A stretch of DNA of 64,000 nucleotides from Neptunicoccus sediminis (GTDB lineage Bacteria > Pseudomonadota > Alphaproteobacteria > Rhodobacterales > Rhodobacteraceae). The stretch is taken from positions 186,001 to 250,000 of the forward strand of contig NZ_MDVX01000001.1 in NCBI RefSeq assembly GCF_001719615.1, read 5' to 3'. The notes below the pieces were generated by a model. The model made no database searches, was not told where the DNA came from, and saw nothing but the letters and a program-made list of their open reading frames with translations. Made by a program: the position numbers and the translations under genes. The first letter of the stretch is position 1; every line of letters starts with the position of its first letter. Shown here in pieces: positions 45,262 through 53,847 of this stretch.

Positions 45262-46533
45262 TTAGGTGTTCATGGAGTCGAAAAATTCCGAGTTAGATTT
45301 CGTCTGCTTCATCTTACCAAGCAGGAATTCAATCGCATCGGTCGTTCCCATTGGGTTCAGAATGCGCCGCAGCACGAAGGTTTTGGTCAAATCGCCTTTA
45401 TCAACCAACAGCTCCTCTTTCCGCGTGCCGGACTTCAGAATGTCTATCGCCGGGTAAACCCGTTTGTCCGCGATCTTACGATCAAGAACCAGTTCACTGT
45501 TACCCGTCCCTTTGAATTCCTCAAAGATAACCTCATCCATGCGCGAACCAGTGTCGATCAGCGCCGTAGCGATGATGGTCAGAGAGCCGCCCTCTTCGAT
45601 ATTACGGGCCGCCCCGAAGAAGCGTTTAGGACGTTGCAGAGCGTTGGCATCCACACCGCCGGTCAGAACCTTACCAGAGGACGGTACAACCGTGTTAAAG
45701 GCCCGTCCGAGGCGTGTGATGCTATCCAGCAAGATCACAACATCGCGCTTATGTTCGACGAGACGTTTCGCCTTTTCGATTACCATCTCTGACACCGCAA
45801 CGTGCCGGGTCGCAGGTTCGTCAAAGGTAGAGGATACCACCTCACCCTTAACAGAACGTTGCATGTCGGTTACTTCTTCCGGCCGCTCGTCGATCAGCAA
45901 CACGATGAGATAACATTCCGGGTGATTCTTCTCGATGCTGGCTGCGATATTTTGCAGAATCATCGTTTTACCTGTGCGCGGCGGTGCCACGATCAAAGAG
46001 CGTTGGCCCTTCCCGATTGGCGCAACAAGGTCGATCACACGCGGTGTCTTATCCTTAACTGTAGGGTCTTCGACTTCCATTTTCAGGCGCTCTTCAGGGT
46101 AAAGCGGCGTCAGGTTGTCGAAATGCACCTTGTGTTTGGCGTTCTCGGGATCGCTAAAGTTGATGGTGGTCACTTTGGTCAGCGCGAAATAGCGTTCGCT
46201 TTCATCCGGTGCTTTAATGACCCCTTCCACGGTATCCCCAGTCCGCAAAGAGTGTTTGCGGATCTGGTCGGGGCTGACATAAATGTCTTCAGGTCCAGGG
46301 AGATAGTTGGATTCCGGCGAACGCAAGAAGCCGAATCCGTCTTGCATCAGTTCCAACACGCCATCGCCCGAAATCTCGGCACCGTCTTCGGCCATTTCCT
46401 TCAGGATGGCGAACATCATGTCGCCCTTACGCATGGTAGATGCGTTTTCGATCTCTAGCTCTTCTGCCTGTTTCAGCAGATCTGCCGGGCTCATCGCTTT
46501 GAGTTCGGACAAGGAGACTTTTTCGGGTTCCAT
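45262..46533 (-). CDS. rho: Transcription termination factor Rho
   Basis: Rho is the hexameric RNA helicase that ends unstructured transcripts. The 423-aa protein has the N-terminal helix-extended domain ([19 protein letters not shown]), the OB-fold RNA-binding part ([40 protein letters not shown]), Walker A APPRTGKT at about 183-190, and the R-loop region with [11 protein letters not shown] and [30 protein letters not shown]. It has its own promoter upstream. Confidence 0.97.
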   Translation of the reverse strand: MEPEKVSLSELKAMSPADLLKQAEELEIENASTMRKGDMMFAILKEMAEDGAEISGDGVLELMQDGFGFLRSPESNYLPGPEDIYVSPDQIRKHSLRTGDTVEGVIKAPDESERYFALTKVTTINFSDPENAKHKVHFDNLTPLYPEERLKMEVEDPTVKDKTPRVIDLVAPIGKGQRSLIVAPPRTGKTMILQNIAASIEKNHPECYLIVLLIDERPEEVTDMQRSVKGEVVSSTFDEPATRHVAVSEMVIEKAKRLVEHKRDVVILLDSITRLGRAFNTVVPSSGKVLTGGVDANALQRPKRFFGAARNIEEGGSLTIIATALIDTGSRMDEVIFEEFKGTGNSELVLDRKIADKRVYPAIDILKSGTRKEELLVDKGDLTKTFVLRRILNPMGTTDAIEFLLGKMKQTKSNSEFFDSMNT

Positions 46534-46637
46534 GTGAAATATCCTTATGACGCCTACCTGTTCGGTGTGCGTATAGCTTTCGTGTTCTGGGGGTATCAGC
46601 CTATCAGGCGGTTGGGGAAACCAGACTGTTTTTTTGC

Positions 46638-46666
46638 CTTGTAGGACAAAAGGATCGCGCTGTCAA
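46638..46666 (-). promoter_or_regulatory. Sigma-70-type promoter of rho
   Basis: On the minus strand TTGACA (46666-46661), 17 bases, then TACAAG (46643-46638). This leaves a leader of about 95 bases before the rho ATG. It lies just after the hemJ stop. Confidence 0.7.
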
Positions 46667-46683
46667 TTTCGCTGAGAAAAGCC

Positions 46684-47136
46684 TTAGAACGGTCGTACAA
46701 CGATCATCGTAACGATGATAATCATTAAAACTGTGGGCAGTTCGTTCATGATCCGGTAGGACCGCGCGCTGCGTGTATTCCGGTCTGCCGCGAACTCCTT
46801 TCGCCGTTTCGCCAGCCAATGGTGGTAGTGGGTCATTCCCAACACCATCGCGGCCTTGATCCAAGGGTAGAACGACCCCCAATCCACTATACCCGGTGTG
46901 AACGCCAGCATCAGGCCAAAGACCCATGTGGCAATCATCGCCGGATTCATAATCAGCCGCAAAAGCCGGACTTCCATGCCTTTGAAAACTTCACTCGTCT
47001 CTGATCCGACAGGTCCGTGTTCCACGTGGTTCACGAACAGTCGGGGTAGATACAGCAGGCCCGCCATCCAGCTGATCACGGATAAGATATGGAGGGTTTT
47101 CGCCCACGGGTAAACCGTCGCCAGTAGATCGGTCAT
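46684..47136 (-). CDS. hemJ: Protoporphyrinogen IX oxidase HemJ
   Basis: HemJ is the membrane-embedded protoporphyrinogen oxidase of most proteobacteria that lack HemG/HemY. The 150-aa protein has four hydrophobic segments and the family block YPWAKTLHILSVISWMAGLLYLPRLFVNHVEH, with the conserved His, and HYHHWLAKRRKEFAADRNTRSARSYRIMNELPTVLMIIIV at the end. It borders the candidate replication origin, and a CtrA-like box lies ten bases before its start. Confidence 0.93.
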   Translation of the reverse strand: MTDLLATVYPWAKTLHILSVISWMAGLLYLPRLFVNHVEHGPVGSETSEVFKGMEVRLLRLIMNPAMIATWVFGLMLAFTPGIVDWGSFYPWIKAAMVLGMTHYHHWLAKRRKEFAADRNTRSARSYRIMNELPTVLMIIIVTMIVVRPF

Positions 47137-47145
47137 AATCTTTTC

Positions 47146-47160
47146 TTAAGCCAGTTTTAA
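47146..47160. promoter_or_regulatory. Candidate CtrA-binding box
   Basis: Perfect TTAA-N7-TTAA (47146-47149 and 47157-47160), the full CtrA recognition pattern, lying between hemJ and the DnaA-box region. In alphaproteobacteria CtrA can bind at the origin and at cell-cycle promoters. Confidence 0.5.
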
Positions 47161-47648
47161 GTTTCTCGGGTCAGAGCGGTTTTACACACGGGTTCGATAC
47201 ACACTCAATAAATATATAAGATTTAGAAAAGATGTTTATGAAGTAGGAGATCGCGAAACCTGTGGATTAAATTTCTATGCACAGATTTTGGCTGCTTTCC
47301 GGTTCTATTGATAACTTTCTGCTTTTCCAGCCACAGCCTGTGTGCAGCAGAGGTTAACGCCTGTTTTTCAATGCAGTGTTTGATCAAAAGCCTGTGGATA
47401 ACTCTGTGTGCAAAAAAGGATTAGTGGATTCAGCCCACAGAATCGAACCGTTTATGGTGTTCTTTCCCCCCTGTTCAAAACTCCGGTATCGCTGGGGATA
47501 AATCCCTGGAATATCCACGGTGTCAAATCCGCAGGGGATAACCGTGGAAAACTCCAGAGAGTTCAGCCCGATTCGTCCACAGGCTCTGGTTCATGGTTTT
47601 AATCTGCGGTAGGCACAGAAATATGACAGTCACCGTGGAAAATAATAA
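47161..47648. other. Candidate chromosomal replication origin (oriC)
   Basis: The only long gene-free stretch in the window, between hemJ and maf and 3 to 6 kb from three parS sites. It contains one perfect DnaA box, TGTGGATAA at 47393-47401, and several near ones: TGTGGATTA (47261-47269), TGGGGATAA (47493-47501), AGGGGATAA (47533-47541), TCGTCCACA (47573-47581), and CCGTGGAAAA at 47542 and 47633. The AT-rich block AATAAATATATAAGATTTAG (47207-47226) at the left is a candidate unwinding element. GANTC methylation sites occur at 47427, 47440 and 47570. CTGTGTGCA is repeated at 47338 and 47404. I see no gene or RNA gene here. Confidence 0.72.
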
Positions 47649-48245
47649 ATGACCCAGATTGTACTTGCCTCAGGTTCACAGATTCGCGGCGCCCTGCTGC
47701 GGGATGCGGGGGTCGAATTTACGACCGATGTGCCCCGTGTGGACGAAGAATCGATTCTTCTGTCGCTTCAGGCAGAAGGCGCAAAACCCGGTGATATTGC
47801 CGACACCCTTGCAGAATACAAAGCCCGGCGCATTGCCGACCGCCGTCCTGCGTCACTGGTGATTGCCGCGGATCAGGTGCTGACCTGCAACGGGCAGGTC
47901 TATAGTAAACCCAAATCTATCGACGAGGCGCGGGACCATTTGAAATCCCTGCGCGGTCAGGGGCATCAGTTACTTTCAGCGGTGGTGGTTTATGAACAGG
48001 CCAAACCGGTTTGGCGTCATATTGGACGGGCCCAACTGGTCATGCGGGAGTTTTCAGACAGCTTTATAGAGGATTATCTGGTGAAAGCCGGTGATACAGT
48101 CCTGACATCTGTCGGCTGCTATCAGCTTGAAAACATTGGAGTTACACTGTTCTCGCGGGTGCAGGGCGACTATTTCACCATTCTGGGGTTGCCCTTATTG
48201 GAGCTTCTCGATTTTCTGCGCAGCAGAGGAGCGATTGAATCATGA
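47649..48245 (+). CDS. maf: Maf family nucleotide pyrophosphatase
   Basis: Maf proteins hydrolyse dTTP/UTP or modified nucleotides and act as house-cleaning enzymes. The 198-aa protein starts QIVLASGSQIRGALLRDAGVEFTTDVPRVDEES (where the usual SxSPRR motif is altered to SGSQIRG), then LVIAADQVLTCNGQVYSKPKSIDEARDHLKSLRGQGHQLLSAVVV (catalytic Asp in AADQ). ATG 47649 marks the right edge of the origin region. The altered nucleotide-binding motif suggests the YceF-like m7GTP or another branch. It overlaps aroE by four bases. Confidence 0.85.
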   Translation: MTQIVLASGSQIRGALLRDAGVEFTTDVPRVDEESILLSLQAEGAKPGDIADTLAEYKARRIADRRPASLVIAADQVLTCNGQVYSKPKSIDEARDHLKSLRGQGHQLLSAVVVYEQAKPVWRHIGRAQLVMREFSDSFIEDYLVKAGDTVLTSVGCYQLENIGVTLFSRVQGDYFTILGLPLLELLDFLRSRGAIES

Positions 48246-49072
48246 AAAACCCCCGTGTGCCCTTGGCTGGTGTGATCGGCTGGCCGATTTCGCACAGTAA
48301 ATCACCGCGTATCCACGGTTACTGGCTCTCACAGCATGATGTGGCGGGGCATTACGTGCCCCTTGGCATCGCGCCCGAGGACTTCACAGAGATGATGCAG
48401 CAGTTGCCCAAACTGGGGTTCGTCGGGGCGAATGTGACTATTCCCCATAAAGAGGCAGCGTTGGAACTGGCGACCGAGGTTACACCCCGCGCGAAAATGA
48501 TCGGTGCCGCAAATACGCTGGAGTTTTTGCCCGACGGCGGATTTCGTGCGGATAATACGGACGGGATCGGTTTCATTAACAACCTGCGCCAGCGCGCGCC
48601 GGACTGGGATGCGGGCGCAGGTCCGGCGCTGGTTCTGGGCGCGGGCGGTGCAAGCCGTGCGGTCCTGTGGTCCCTGCTGGATGCTGGCGTTCCCGAAATC
48701 CTGCTGGCCAATCGCACCCGCGCGCGTGCAGACGCCCTACGGACTGAATTTGGCGATAGGATCAGTGTCATAGACTGGTCGAAAATTTCAGATGCCACAG
48801 CAGAGTCCGCGCTGGTGGTGAACACCACTTCTTTAGGGATGAGCGGCCAGCCGCCTTTGGAGATCACCCTCCATTGTGCGCCGGATGCATTGGTGACAGA
48901 TCTGGTTTACGCGCCCCTGACGACCGATTTGTTGCAACAGGCACAGGATAAGGGGCTTCGGACGGTGGATGGTCTGGGAATGCTGTTGCATCAGGCCGTA
49001 CCCGGCTTTGAAGCATGGTTTGGCGTCCGGCCAGAGGTTGACGACACGTTGCGAGGGGTGGTTTTGAAATGA
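48242..49072 (+). CDS. aroE: Shikimate dehydrogenase
   Basis: AroE reduces 3-dehydroshikimate with NADPH in the aromatic amino-acid pathway. The 276-aa protein has GVIGWPISHSKSPRIHGYWL (shikimate binding, SxS), NVTIPHKEAALELA with the catalytic Lys, NTDGIGFINNL with Asp, and the NADPH loop LVLGAGGASRAVLWSLLDAG. It sits in maf-aroE-coaE-dnaQ, each overlapping the next. Confidence 0.96.
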   Translation: MKNPRVPLAGVIGWPISHSKSPRIHGYWLSQHDVAGHYVPLGIAPEDFTEMMQQLPKLGFVGANVTIPHKEAALELATEVTPRAKMIGAANTLEFLPDGGFRADNTDGIGFINNLRQRAPDWDAGAGPALVLGAGGASRAVLWSLLDAGVPEILLANRTRARADALRTEFGDRISVIDWSKISDATAESALVVNTTSLGMSGQPPLEITLHCAPDALVTDLVYAPLTTDLLQQAQDKGLRTVDGLGMLLHQAVPGFEAWFGVRPEVDDTLRGVVLK

Positions 49073-49677
49073 TACAAAAACCCTATATTCTTGGGCTTAC
49101 CGGCTCTATCGGCATGGGCAAATCCACCACGGCAAAGCTGTTTGCGGATCGCGGCATTCCTGTCTGGGATGCGGATGCGACCGTGCATCAGCTTTATTCA
49201 GGTGACACCCCTGCCGTGCGCCAGATCGCAGAAATGCTGCCCGAAGCGGTGGAAAACAAGGTGGTGAACCGGGACAGGCTGAAGGCTGCAATCGCCAAGG
49301 ATCAAAGCATCCTGCAAAAACTGGAGCAGATCGTACACCCGCTGATCGCACAAAGCCGCGCCGATTTTGTAGCGGACGCGCGGGATCGCGGCGATGATAT
49401 AGTCATCATCGACCACCCGCTACTGCTGGAAAGCACATCCGATCGTTACTGCGACGGGGTGCTTGTCGTGACAATAGATGCCGCCGAACAGCGCCGCCGC
49501 GTGCTGGAGCGGGGTACAATGGATGAAAAAACGCTGGAAATCATCCTTGCCAAACAGATGCCGGACGCCGAAAAACGCAAACGGGCGGATTTCATCGTTG
49601 AAACCACCACGCCAGAGGCCGCAGGCCAGCAGGTGGACGCCGTGATCGCGAAGATTAAGGACAGTTTGAATGCGTGA
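49069..49677 (+). CDS. coaE: Dephospho-CoA kinase
   Basis: CoaE completes coenzyme A synthesis by phosphorylating dephospho-CoA. The 202-aa P-loop kinase has LGLTGSIGMGKSTTAKLFADRGIPVWDAD (Walker A GSIGMGKST), LEQIVHPLI, VIIDHPLLLES and the lid IDAAEQRRRVLERG. The start overlaps the aroE stop by four bases, and dnaQ overlaps its end by eight. Confidence 0.96.
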   Translation: MIQKPYILGLTGSIGMGKSTTAKLFADRGIPVWDADATVHQLYSGDTPAVRQIAEMLPEAVENKVVNRDRLKAAIAKDQSILQKLEQIVHPLIAQSRADFVADARDRGDDIVIIDHPLLLESTSDRYCDGVLVVTIDAAEQRRRVLERGTMDEKTLEIILAKQMPDAEKRKRADFIVETTTPEAAGQQVDAVIAKIKDSLNA

Positions 49678-50359
49678 AATCGTAATGGATACGGAAACCA
49701 CCGGACTAGACCCCAAAAGCGGCGACCGGATCGTTGAAATCGGTGGCGTGGAACTGTGGAACCACCTGCCCACGGGTAAAACCTATCACCAGTATATCAA
49801 TCCCGAACGGGATATGCCGCAAGAGGCATTTGACGTACACGGTCTGTCGATTGATTTTCTCCGCGACAAGCCGGTATTTGCCAAAATCGCGCAGGAGTTT
49901 CTGGATTTTGTCGGGGATGCCAAGCTGGTGATCCACAACGCCGCGTTTGACATGAAATTCCTCAACGCAGAGCTGGGCTGGCTCAACATGCCGCAACTGC
50001 CCTATTCACAGGCGATTGATACGCTGGACATCGCGCGCCGCAAATTTCCCGGTGCGCAAAACTCCCTCGATGCCCTGTGCCGCCGCTTCGGGATCACCAC
50101 GGAGCGGGCGCTGCACGGCGCGTTGCTCGATAGTGAAATCCTTGCCGAAGTTTATCTGGAACTGATCGGCGGTCGCCAACCCGACTTTGCGCTGGGGATC
50201 GTCGGGGGCACTGATAGCGACAAATCCGGTTCGCCAAGCAGCTGGACGGTTCCGCCCCGCCCCAAAACACTTCCGCCCCGGATAACCGAGGCGGAAAAAG
50301 AGAACCATGATGCCTTCATCAAGACCCTTGGTCCTGATGCGGCATGGCTTAATTCGTAG
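49670..50359 (+). CDS. dnaQ: DNA polymerase III epsilon subunit (3'-5' exonuclease)
   Basis: DnaQ proofreads the replicative polymerase. The 229-aa protein has the DEDDh motifs MDTETTGLDPKSGDRIVEIGGVEL (Exo I), LVIHNAAFDMKFLNAEL (Exo II) and HGALLDSEILAEVYLEL (Exo III, with His and Asp). A C-terminal extension (about 185-229) would hold the polymerase alpha-binding part. It is convergent with secB, and the 3' ends overlap by 11 bases. Confidence 0.96.
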   Translation: MREIVMDTETTGLDPKSGDRIVEIGGVELWNHLPTGKTYHQYINPERDMPQEAFDVHGLSIDFLRDKPVFAKIAQEFLDFVGDAKLVIHNAAFDMKFLNAELGWLNMPQLPYSQAIDTLDIARRKFPGAQNSLDALCRRFGITTERALHGALLDSEILAEVYLELIGGRQPDFALGIVGGTDSDKSGSPSSWTVPPRPKTLPPRITEAEKENHDAFIKTLGPDAAWLNS

Positions 50360-50834
50360 GCGCTTGTTCTGCGGCGGCCTGCTGGCGGCGCATCAGTTCC
50401 GAACGATAAAGCTGCATGAAATCAATGTTGTCGATGTTCAGCGGCGGGAAACCACCGTCTGCTGTGACATCCCGTGCGATACGGCGCACGAAGGGGAACA
50501 TCATGCGGGGACATTCGATCATCAGGAAAGGGTGCAGCTGGTCTTCAGGGATGTTTTCGATCTGAAACAGACCGGCATAGTCAATCTCCAGCAGGAAGAC
50601 AGCCTGCTCGCCGGATTTGGCGCTCACGTTCAGCTTTAGGGCAACTTCATAGCCGTTATCGCTTTTCTTTGCGGCGTCCAGATTAACCTGAACATTCACT
50701 TCCGGCTTGAGATCGCCGCCCAGATTTTTCTGTGCTGCGACATTTTCAAAGGAAAGATCCCGGATGTACTGGTTAACGATCTTCATTGCGACGGGCTTTG
50801 CTTCTTGTGCCGCGCCGTTGTTTTCTTCGGCCAT
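50349..50834 (-). CDS. secB: Protein-export chaperone SecB
   Basis: SecB keeps preproteins unfolded and brings them to SecA. The 161-aa protein has the SecB fold with MKIVNQYIRDLSFENVAAQKNL, EVNVQVNLDAAKK, FLLEIDYAGLFQIENIPEDQLHPFLMIECPRMMFPFVRRIARDVTADGGFPPLNIDNIDFMQLY (SecA-binding and peptide-groove residues). This is the standard core for a tetramer. Confidence 0.95.
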   Translation of the reverse strand: MAEENNGAAQEAKPVAMKIVNQYIRDLSFENVAAQKNLGGDLKPEVNVQVNLDAAKKSDNGYEVALKLNVSAKSGEQAVFLLEIDYAGLFQIENIPEDQLHPFLMIECPRMMFPFVRRIARDVTADGGFPPLNIDNIDFMQLYRSELMRRQQAAAEQAPTN

Positions 50835-50906
50835 GCCTAAACTCCCAATTCATAAATCTGCGCGGTGGTACCAATTCTACCGCTATAGGACAACGGCAAT
50901 ACCCGC

Positions 50907-51410
50907 CTAATCCGGCTTTGTCCAACCGGAGTTTCCGCGCGTTTGTGCATCATCGTCGTCCAGCACCACGTAATCCCCGTCAACCGTGCCATTGTCGGGA
51001 CGGGTGCCCTGTCGGGGATCGGAACGGGGTCCCCCCGCGCTGGTGAAAATCACGGTGCTTTTGTTCACAAACTTTGCTGCACCCCAGCGGATTAGCAGGG
51101 CGCGAACCGGCGGTGTCAGCATCAATAGGCCGATGGTGTCGGTGAAAAAACCCGGTGTCAGCAAAAGCACGCCCGCCACAAGGATCATTGCGCCGTTCAC
51201 GATCGGGTCCATCGGGCTTTGGCCCGTGCGCAGGTTGTTTTGCAACCGCGCCAATGCCGCCATCCCCTGCAAGCGCAGCAGATAGGTGCCGATTACTGCG
51301 GTCAGAATGACAATTGCCAGCGTTGGCCACAGTCCCAGCCAGCCGCCGACCTGAATGAACAGGCCGATCTCGATGATCGGTATGGCTATAAACAGGATTA
51401 AAAGCGGCAT
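50907..51410 (-). CDS. FxsA family membrane protein
   Basis: A 167-aa inner-membrane protein of the FxsA (phage T7 exclusion suppressor) family. It begins MPLLILFIAIPIIEIGLFIQVGGWLGLWPTLAIVILTAVIGTYLLRLQGMAAL (FxsA pattern with paired membrane segments), then GAMILVAGVLLLTPGFFTDTIGLLMLTPPVRALL. The last 45 residues are polar. The gene name in E. coli comes from F exclusion of phage T7; its cell role is not known. It is transcribed away from the Tim44-like gene. Confidence 0.85.
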   Translation of the reverse strand: MPLLILFIAIPIIEIGLFIQVGGWLGLWPTLAIVILTAVIGTYLLRLQGMAALARLQNNLRTGQSPMDPIVNGAMILVAGVLLLTPGFFTDTIGLLMLTPPVRALLIRWGAAKFVNKSTVIFTSAGGPRSDPRQGTRPDNGTVDGDYVVLDDDDAQTRGNSGWTKPD

Positions 51411-51523
51411 CTGGCCTCACATTCTCTCTTTTCGCATTCGGTGGACTTGAACCCCACTGTGTCCTAAATAAGTGTGACACGCGGTGAATTCCACCGTCTC
51501 TGTAAAAATATGAAAGAGGTTCC

Positions 51524-52183
51524 ATGAACTCCGCCCTAATTCAGTTGCTTGTTCTGGCGGCTATTGCCGTATTTCTAGTGTTGCGGTTGCGTAATGTTCT
51601 TGGAACACGCGACGGATACGAACCGCCGGTAGAACGCACCGGCCCCACCACGGGCGGTCCCGCCCGCGACTTTGAAGTGATAGAGGGTGGTCCGGACCCC
51701 GACATCGCGGATCACGTCGATCCTGACAGCCGCGCCGGTCAGGCGTTTGCGGCGATGAAACGGGTAGAATCCGATTTCTCTGTGTCCGAATTCCAGTCCG
51801 GCGCCCGTCAAGCCTATGAAATGATCCTGATGGCCTTTGAAGGGGATGATCTGGAAACCCTGAAAGGCTTCCTCGCCCCCGATGTTTACGACAGCTTTGC
51901 TGCCGTGGTCGAAGAGCGTCAGTCCAAAGGTTTGAAAGTAGAGGCTAATTTCATCGGTATGCGCGAAATGAAGCTGATGGACGCGATGTTTGATCCAGCC
52001 AATAACGAGGCTGAAATCACCATGAAGTTTATCGCTGAAATCACATCCTGCGTAAAGAACGACGCGGGCGAAGTGATCGAGGGCGACCCGAATACGATCA
52101 AACGTCAAAAAGATGTTTGGACTTTCGCCCGAATTATGGGAAGTGACGATCCGAACTGGCAACTGGTTGCAACCGGAGAGTAA
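51524..52183 (+). CDS. Tim44/TimA-like domain protein, membrane-anchored
   Basis: A 219-aa protein with one N-terminal membrane anchor (ALIQLLVLAAIAVFLVLRLRNVLG) and a cytoplasmic Tim44-like/Bap domain (FAAMKRVESDFSVSEFQSGARQAYEMILMAFEGDDLETLKGFLAPDVYDSFAAVVEERQSKGLKVEANFIGMREMKL...). Alphaproteobacterial relatives are the ancestor-like counterparts of mitochondrial import motor subunit Tim44, and are linked to membrane protein handling. The ribosome site AAAGAGG lies five to seven bases before ATG. Three bases downstream begins the ATA-started mltA. Confidence 0.82.
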   Translation: MNSALIQLLVLAAIAVFLVLRLRNVLGTRDGYEPPVERTGPTTGGPARDFEVIEGGPDPDIADHVDPDSRAGQAFAAMKRVESDFSVSEFQSGARQAYEMILMAFEGDDLETLKGFLAPDVYDSFAAVVEERQSKGLKVEANFIGMREMKLMDAMFDPANNEAEITMKFIAEITSCVKNDAGEVIEGDPNTIKRQKDVWTFARIMGSDDPNWQLVATGE

Positions 52184-52185
52184 CA

Positions 52186-53241
52186 ATAAGACGAACGGCG
52201 GAATTTTTACGGGCTGCCGTTCTTGCAATCGGTGCGCTGACACACACAGCACAGGCAGACACGATGACCGTTAAAGCCGTTTCCTTTTCAGAACTTCCAG
52301 ATTGGGAAACGGATGACCACGGCGCGGCGCTGGCTGTTTTTGTGCAGTCGTGCGATAAAATCCGCGTGAACAACCAGACTGCGGCAGAGGATTGGACCGA
52401 ACTTTGCGCCTTTGCCCGCCAGACCACAGACGCGCGGGCGTTCTTTGAACTCTTCTTCCAGCCGGTCCTGATCGAAGACGGTAGCCACACGCTATTCACC
52501 GGATATTACGAACCGGAAATCGTCGGGTCGCGCCATCGGACCGGTAAATTCCAGTATCCCCTGTATAAGCGCCCCCGCGAGATGACACTGGGCAAACCGT
52601 GGAAGACCCGTGCCGAGATCGAATCCGGAGCTTTGGACGGGCGCGGGCTGGAACTGGCTTGGCTGTCCGATCCAGTAGAGAATTTCTTTTTGCATGTGCA
52701 GGGGTCTGGCCGGATCAAGCTGAATGAAGGCGGTGCCATGCGGGTCGGCTTTGATGGCAAGAACGGCCAGCCCTATCGGTCTATCGGTAAGGAGATGATA
52801 CGCCGTGGCATTCTGTCCGCGCATAAGGCGTCGGCGGGACGGATCAAGGCTTGGGTGCGCAAAAACCCGGTGGATGGCCGACGCATCCTGCAACATAACC
52901 CCTCTTTCGTTTTTTTCCGCGAATTAACCGGCCTTAACCCCGACGCAGGCCCGCCGGGTGCGATGGGGGTCTCTGTCAGCACGGGCCGCACTATTGCCGT
53001 GGACGACGACTACATACCCCTTGGTGCGCCTGTGTGGATCGACAAACGGGGCAAGGACCCGATCCGCCGCCTAATGGTGGCGCAGGACGTAGGTTCGGCC
53101 ATCAAAGGGGCACAGCGGGCGGATATATTCTATGGTTCCGGAGCAGAGGCAGGCCGGATTGCTGGCCGGATCAAGGATGGCGGACGCATGTTCACTCTGT
53201 TGCCCCACGCCTCTGTCAAACGTCTCTTGCCGGAGGGCTGA
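52186..53241 (+). CDS. mltA: Membrane-bound lytic murein transglycosylase A (probable ATA start)
   Basis: MltA cuts the glycan strands of peptidoglycan with formation of anhydromuropeptides. Reading in frame from ATA at 52186 gives (M)RRTAEFLRAAVLAIGALTHTAQA, a proper signal peptide, with GGAG at 52174-52177 eight bases upstream. From the first ATG (52264) only 325 aa remain and there is no export signal. The body has MltA blocks FTGYYEPEIVGSRHRTGKFQYPLYKRP, FLHVQGSGRIKL and the 3D domain VSVSTGRTIAVDDDYIPLGAPVWID...VAQDVGSAIKGAQRADIFYGSG with catalytic Asp. No lipobox Cys follows the signal, so it would be periplasmic rather than a lipoprotein. Gene identity is firm; the start is inference. 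Confidence 0.85.
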   Translation: MRRTAEFLRAAVLAIGALTHTAQADTMTVKAVSFSELPDWETDDHGAALAVFVQSCDKIRVNNQTAAEDWTELCAFARQTTDARAFFELFFQPVLIEDGSHTLFTGYYEPEIVGSRHRTGKFQYPLYKRPREMTLGKPWKTRAEIESGALDGRGLELAWLSDPVENFFLHVQGSGRIKLNEGGAMRVGFDGKNGQPYRSIGKEMIRRGILSAHKASAGRIKAWVRKNPVDGRRILQHNPSFVFFRELTGLNPDAGPPGAMGVSVSTGRTIAVDDDYIPLGAPVWIDKRGKDPIRRLMVAQDVGSAIKGAQRADIFYGSGAEAGRIAGRIKDGGRMFTLLPHASVKRLLPEG

Positions 53242-53244
53242 ACC

Positions 53245-53847
53245 ATGCCCCGCAAGACGCGCCGTTCCCTGACTGATGATGAAAAAGACCTATGGAAGAA
53301 AGTGGTCGAACAGGTGGAGTCTATCGAATCCGCGCCGCCCCTGATCACCCAACCCAATTCCAAACCGATCAAAAAGAAACAAACACCGCCTGTACCGGAT
53401 ATTCAGCCTTTCAAGATCGGTGCCAAGGCGCAGGCCAAGGCAACCACCCGCGCCAAACCGCCCTCTTTCGTGGATCGCCCGAACCAGACCTCTCCCAATA
53501 TGGACCGACGCAATTTTCAGCGCTTGCTCAAAGGTCAGTTGGAAATTGACGCGACACTGGACCTGCACGGGCTGACAGCGGATCAGGCGCGGATGCAATT
53601 GCAGATGTTTGTGCAAAACGCAAACCGGATGGGCAACCGGCTGATCCTTGTGATCACCGGCAAAGGCAATAAACAGTTCGTGGATGAATTCAACCGCCCC
53701 CGCAGTGGTGTGCTGCGCACCGGCGTGCCGGAATGGTTAAAAACCGGCCCTGTGTCCCATCTGGTGCTACAGGTCACACAGGCCCACGGCAAACACGGCG
53801 GAGGCGGTGCGTATTACGTCTACCTCAGGCGGCAACGGGCGCGGTGA
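53245..53847 (+). CDS. Smr domain protein
   Basis: A 200-aa protein with a disordered, basic and Pro-rich start (1-90) and a C-terminal Smr domain (about 105-197). Motifs are TLDLHGLTADQA (LDLHG), LILVITGKG and AHGKHGGGGAYYVYLRR. Smr domains are nicking or RNA-cleaving endonuclease folds; stand-alone proteobacterial Smr proteins include SmrA and SmrB, which respond to ribosome collisions, but this one lacks clear assignment. GGAGGG precedes ATG 53245. It overlaps the convergent MFS gene by 23 bases. Confidence 0.85.
   Translation: MPRKTRRSLTDDEKDLWKKVVEQVESIESAPPLITQPNSKPIKKKQTPPVPDIQPFKIGAKAQAKATTRAKPPSFVDRPNQTSPNMDRRNFQRLLKGQLEIDATLDLHGLTADQARMQLQMFVQNANRMGNRLILVITGKGNKQFVDEFNRPRSGVLRTGVPEWLKTGPVSHLVLQVTQAHGKHGGGGAYYVYLRRQRAR

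Noticed and set aside
47018-47033. parS-like TGTTCCACGTGGTTCA in hemJ
   Set aside because: Four mismatches to the parS consensus, including positions needed for the outer arms; probably chance.
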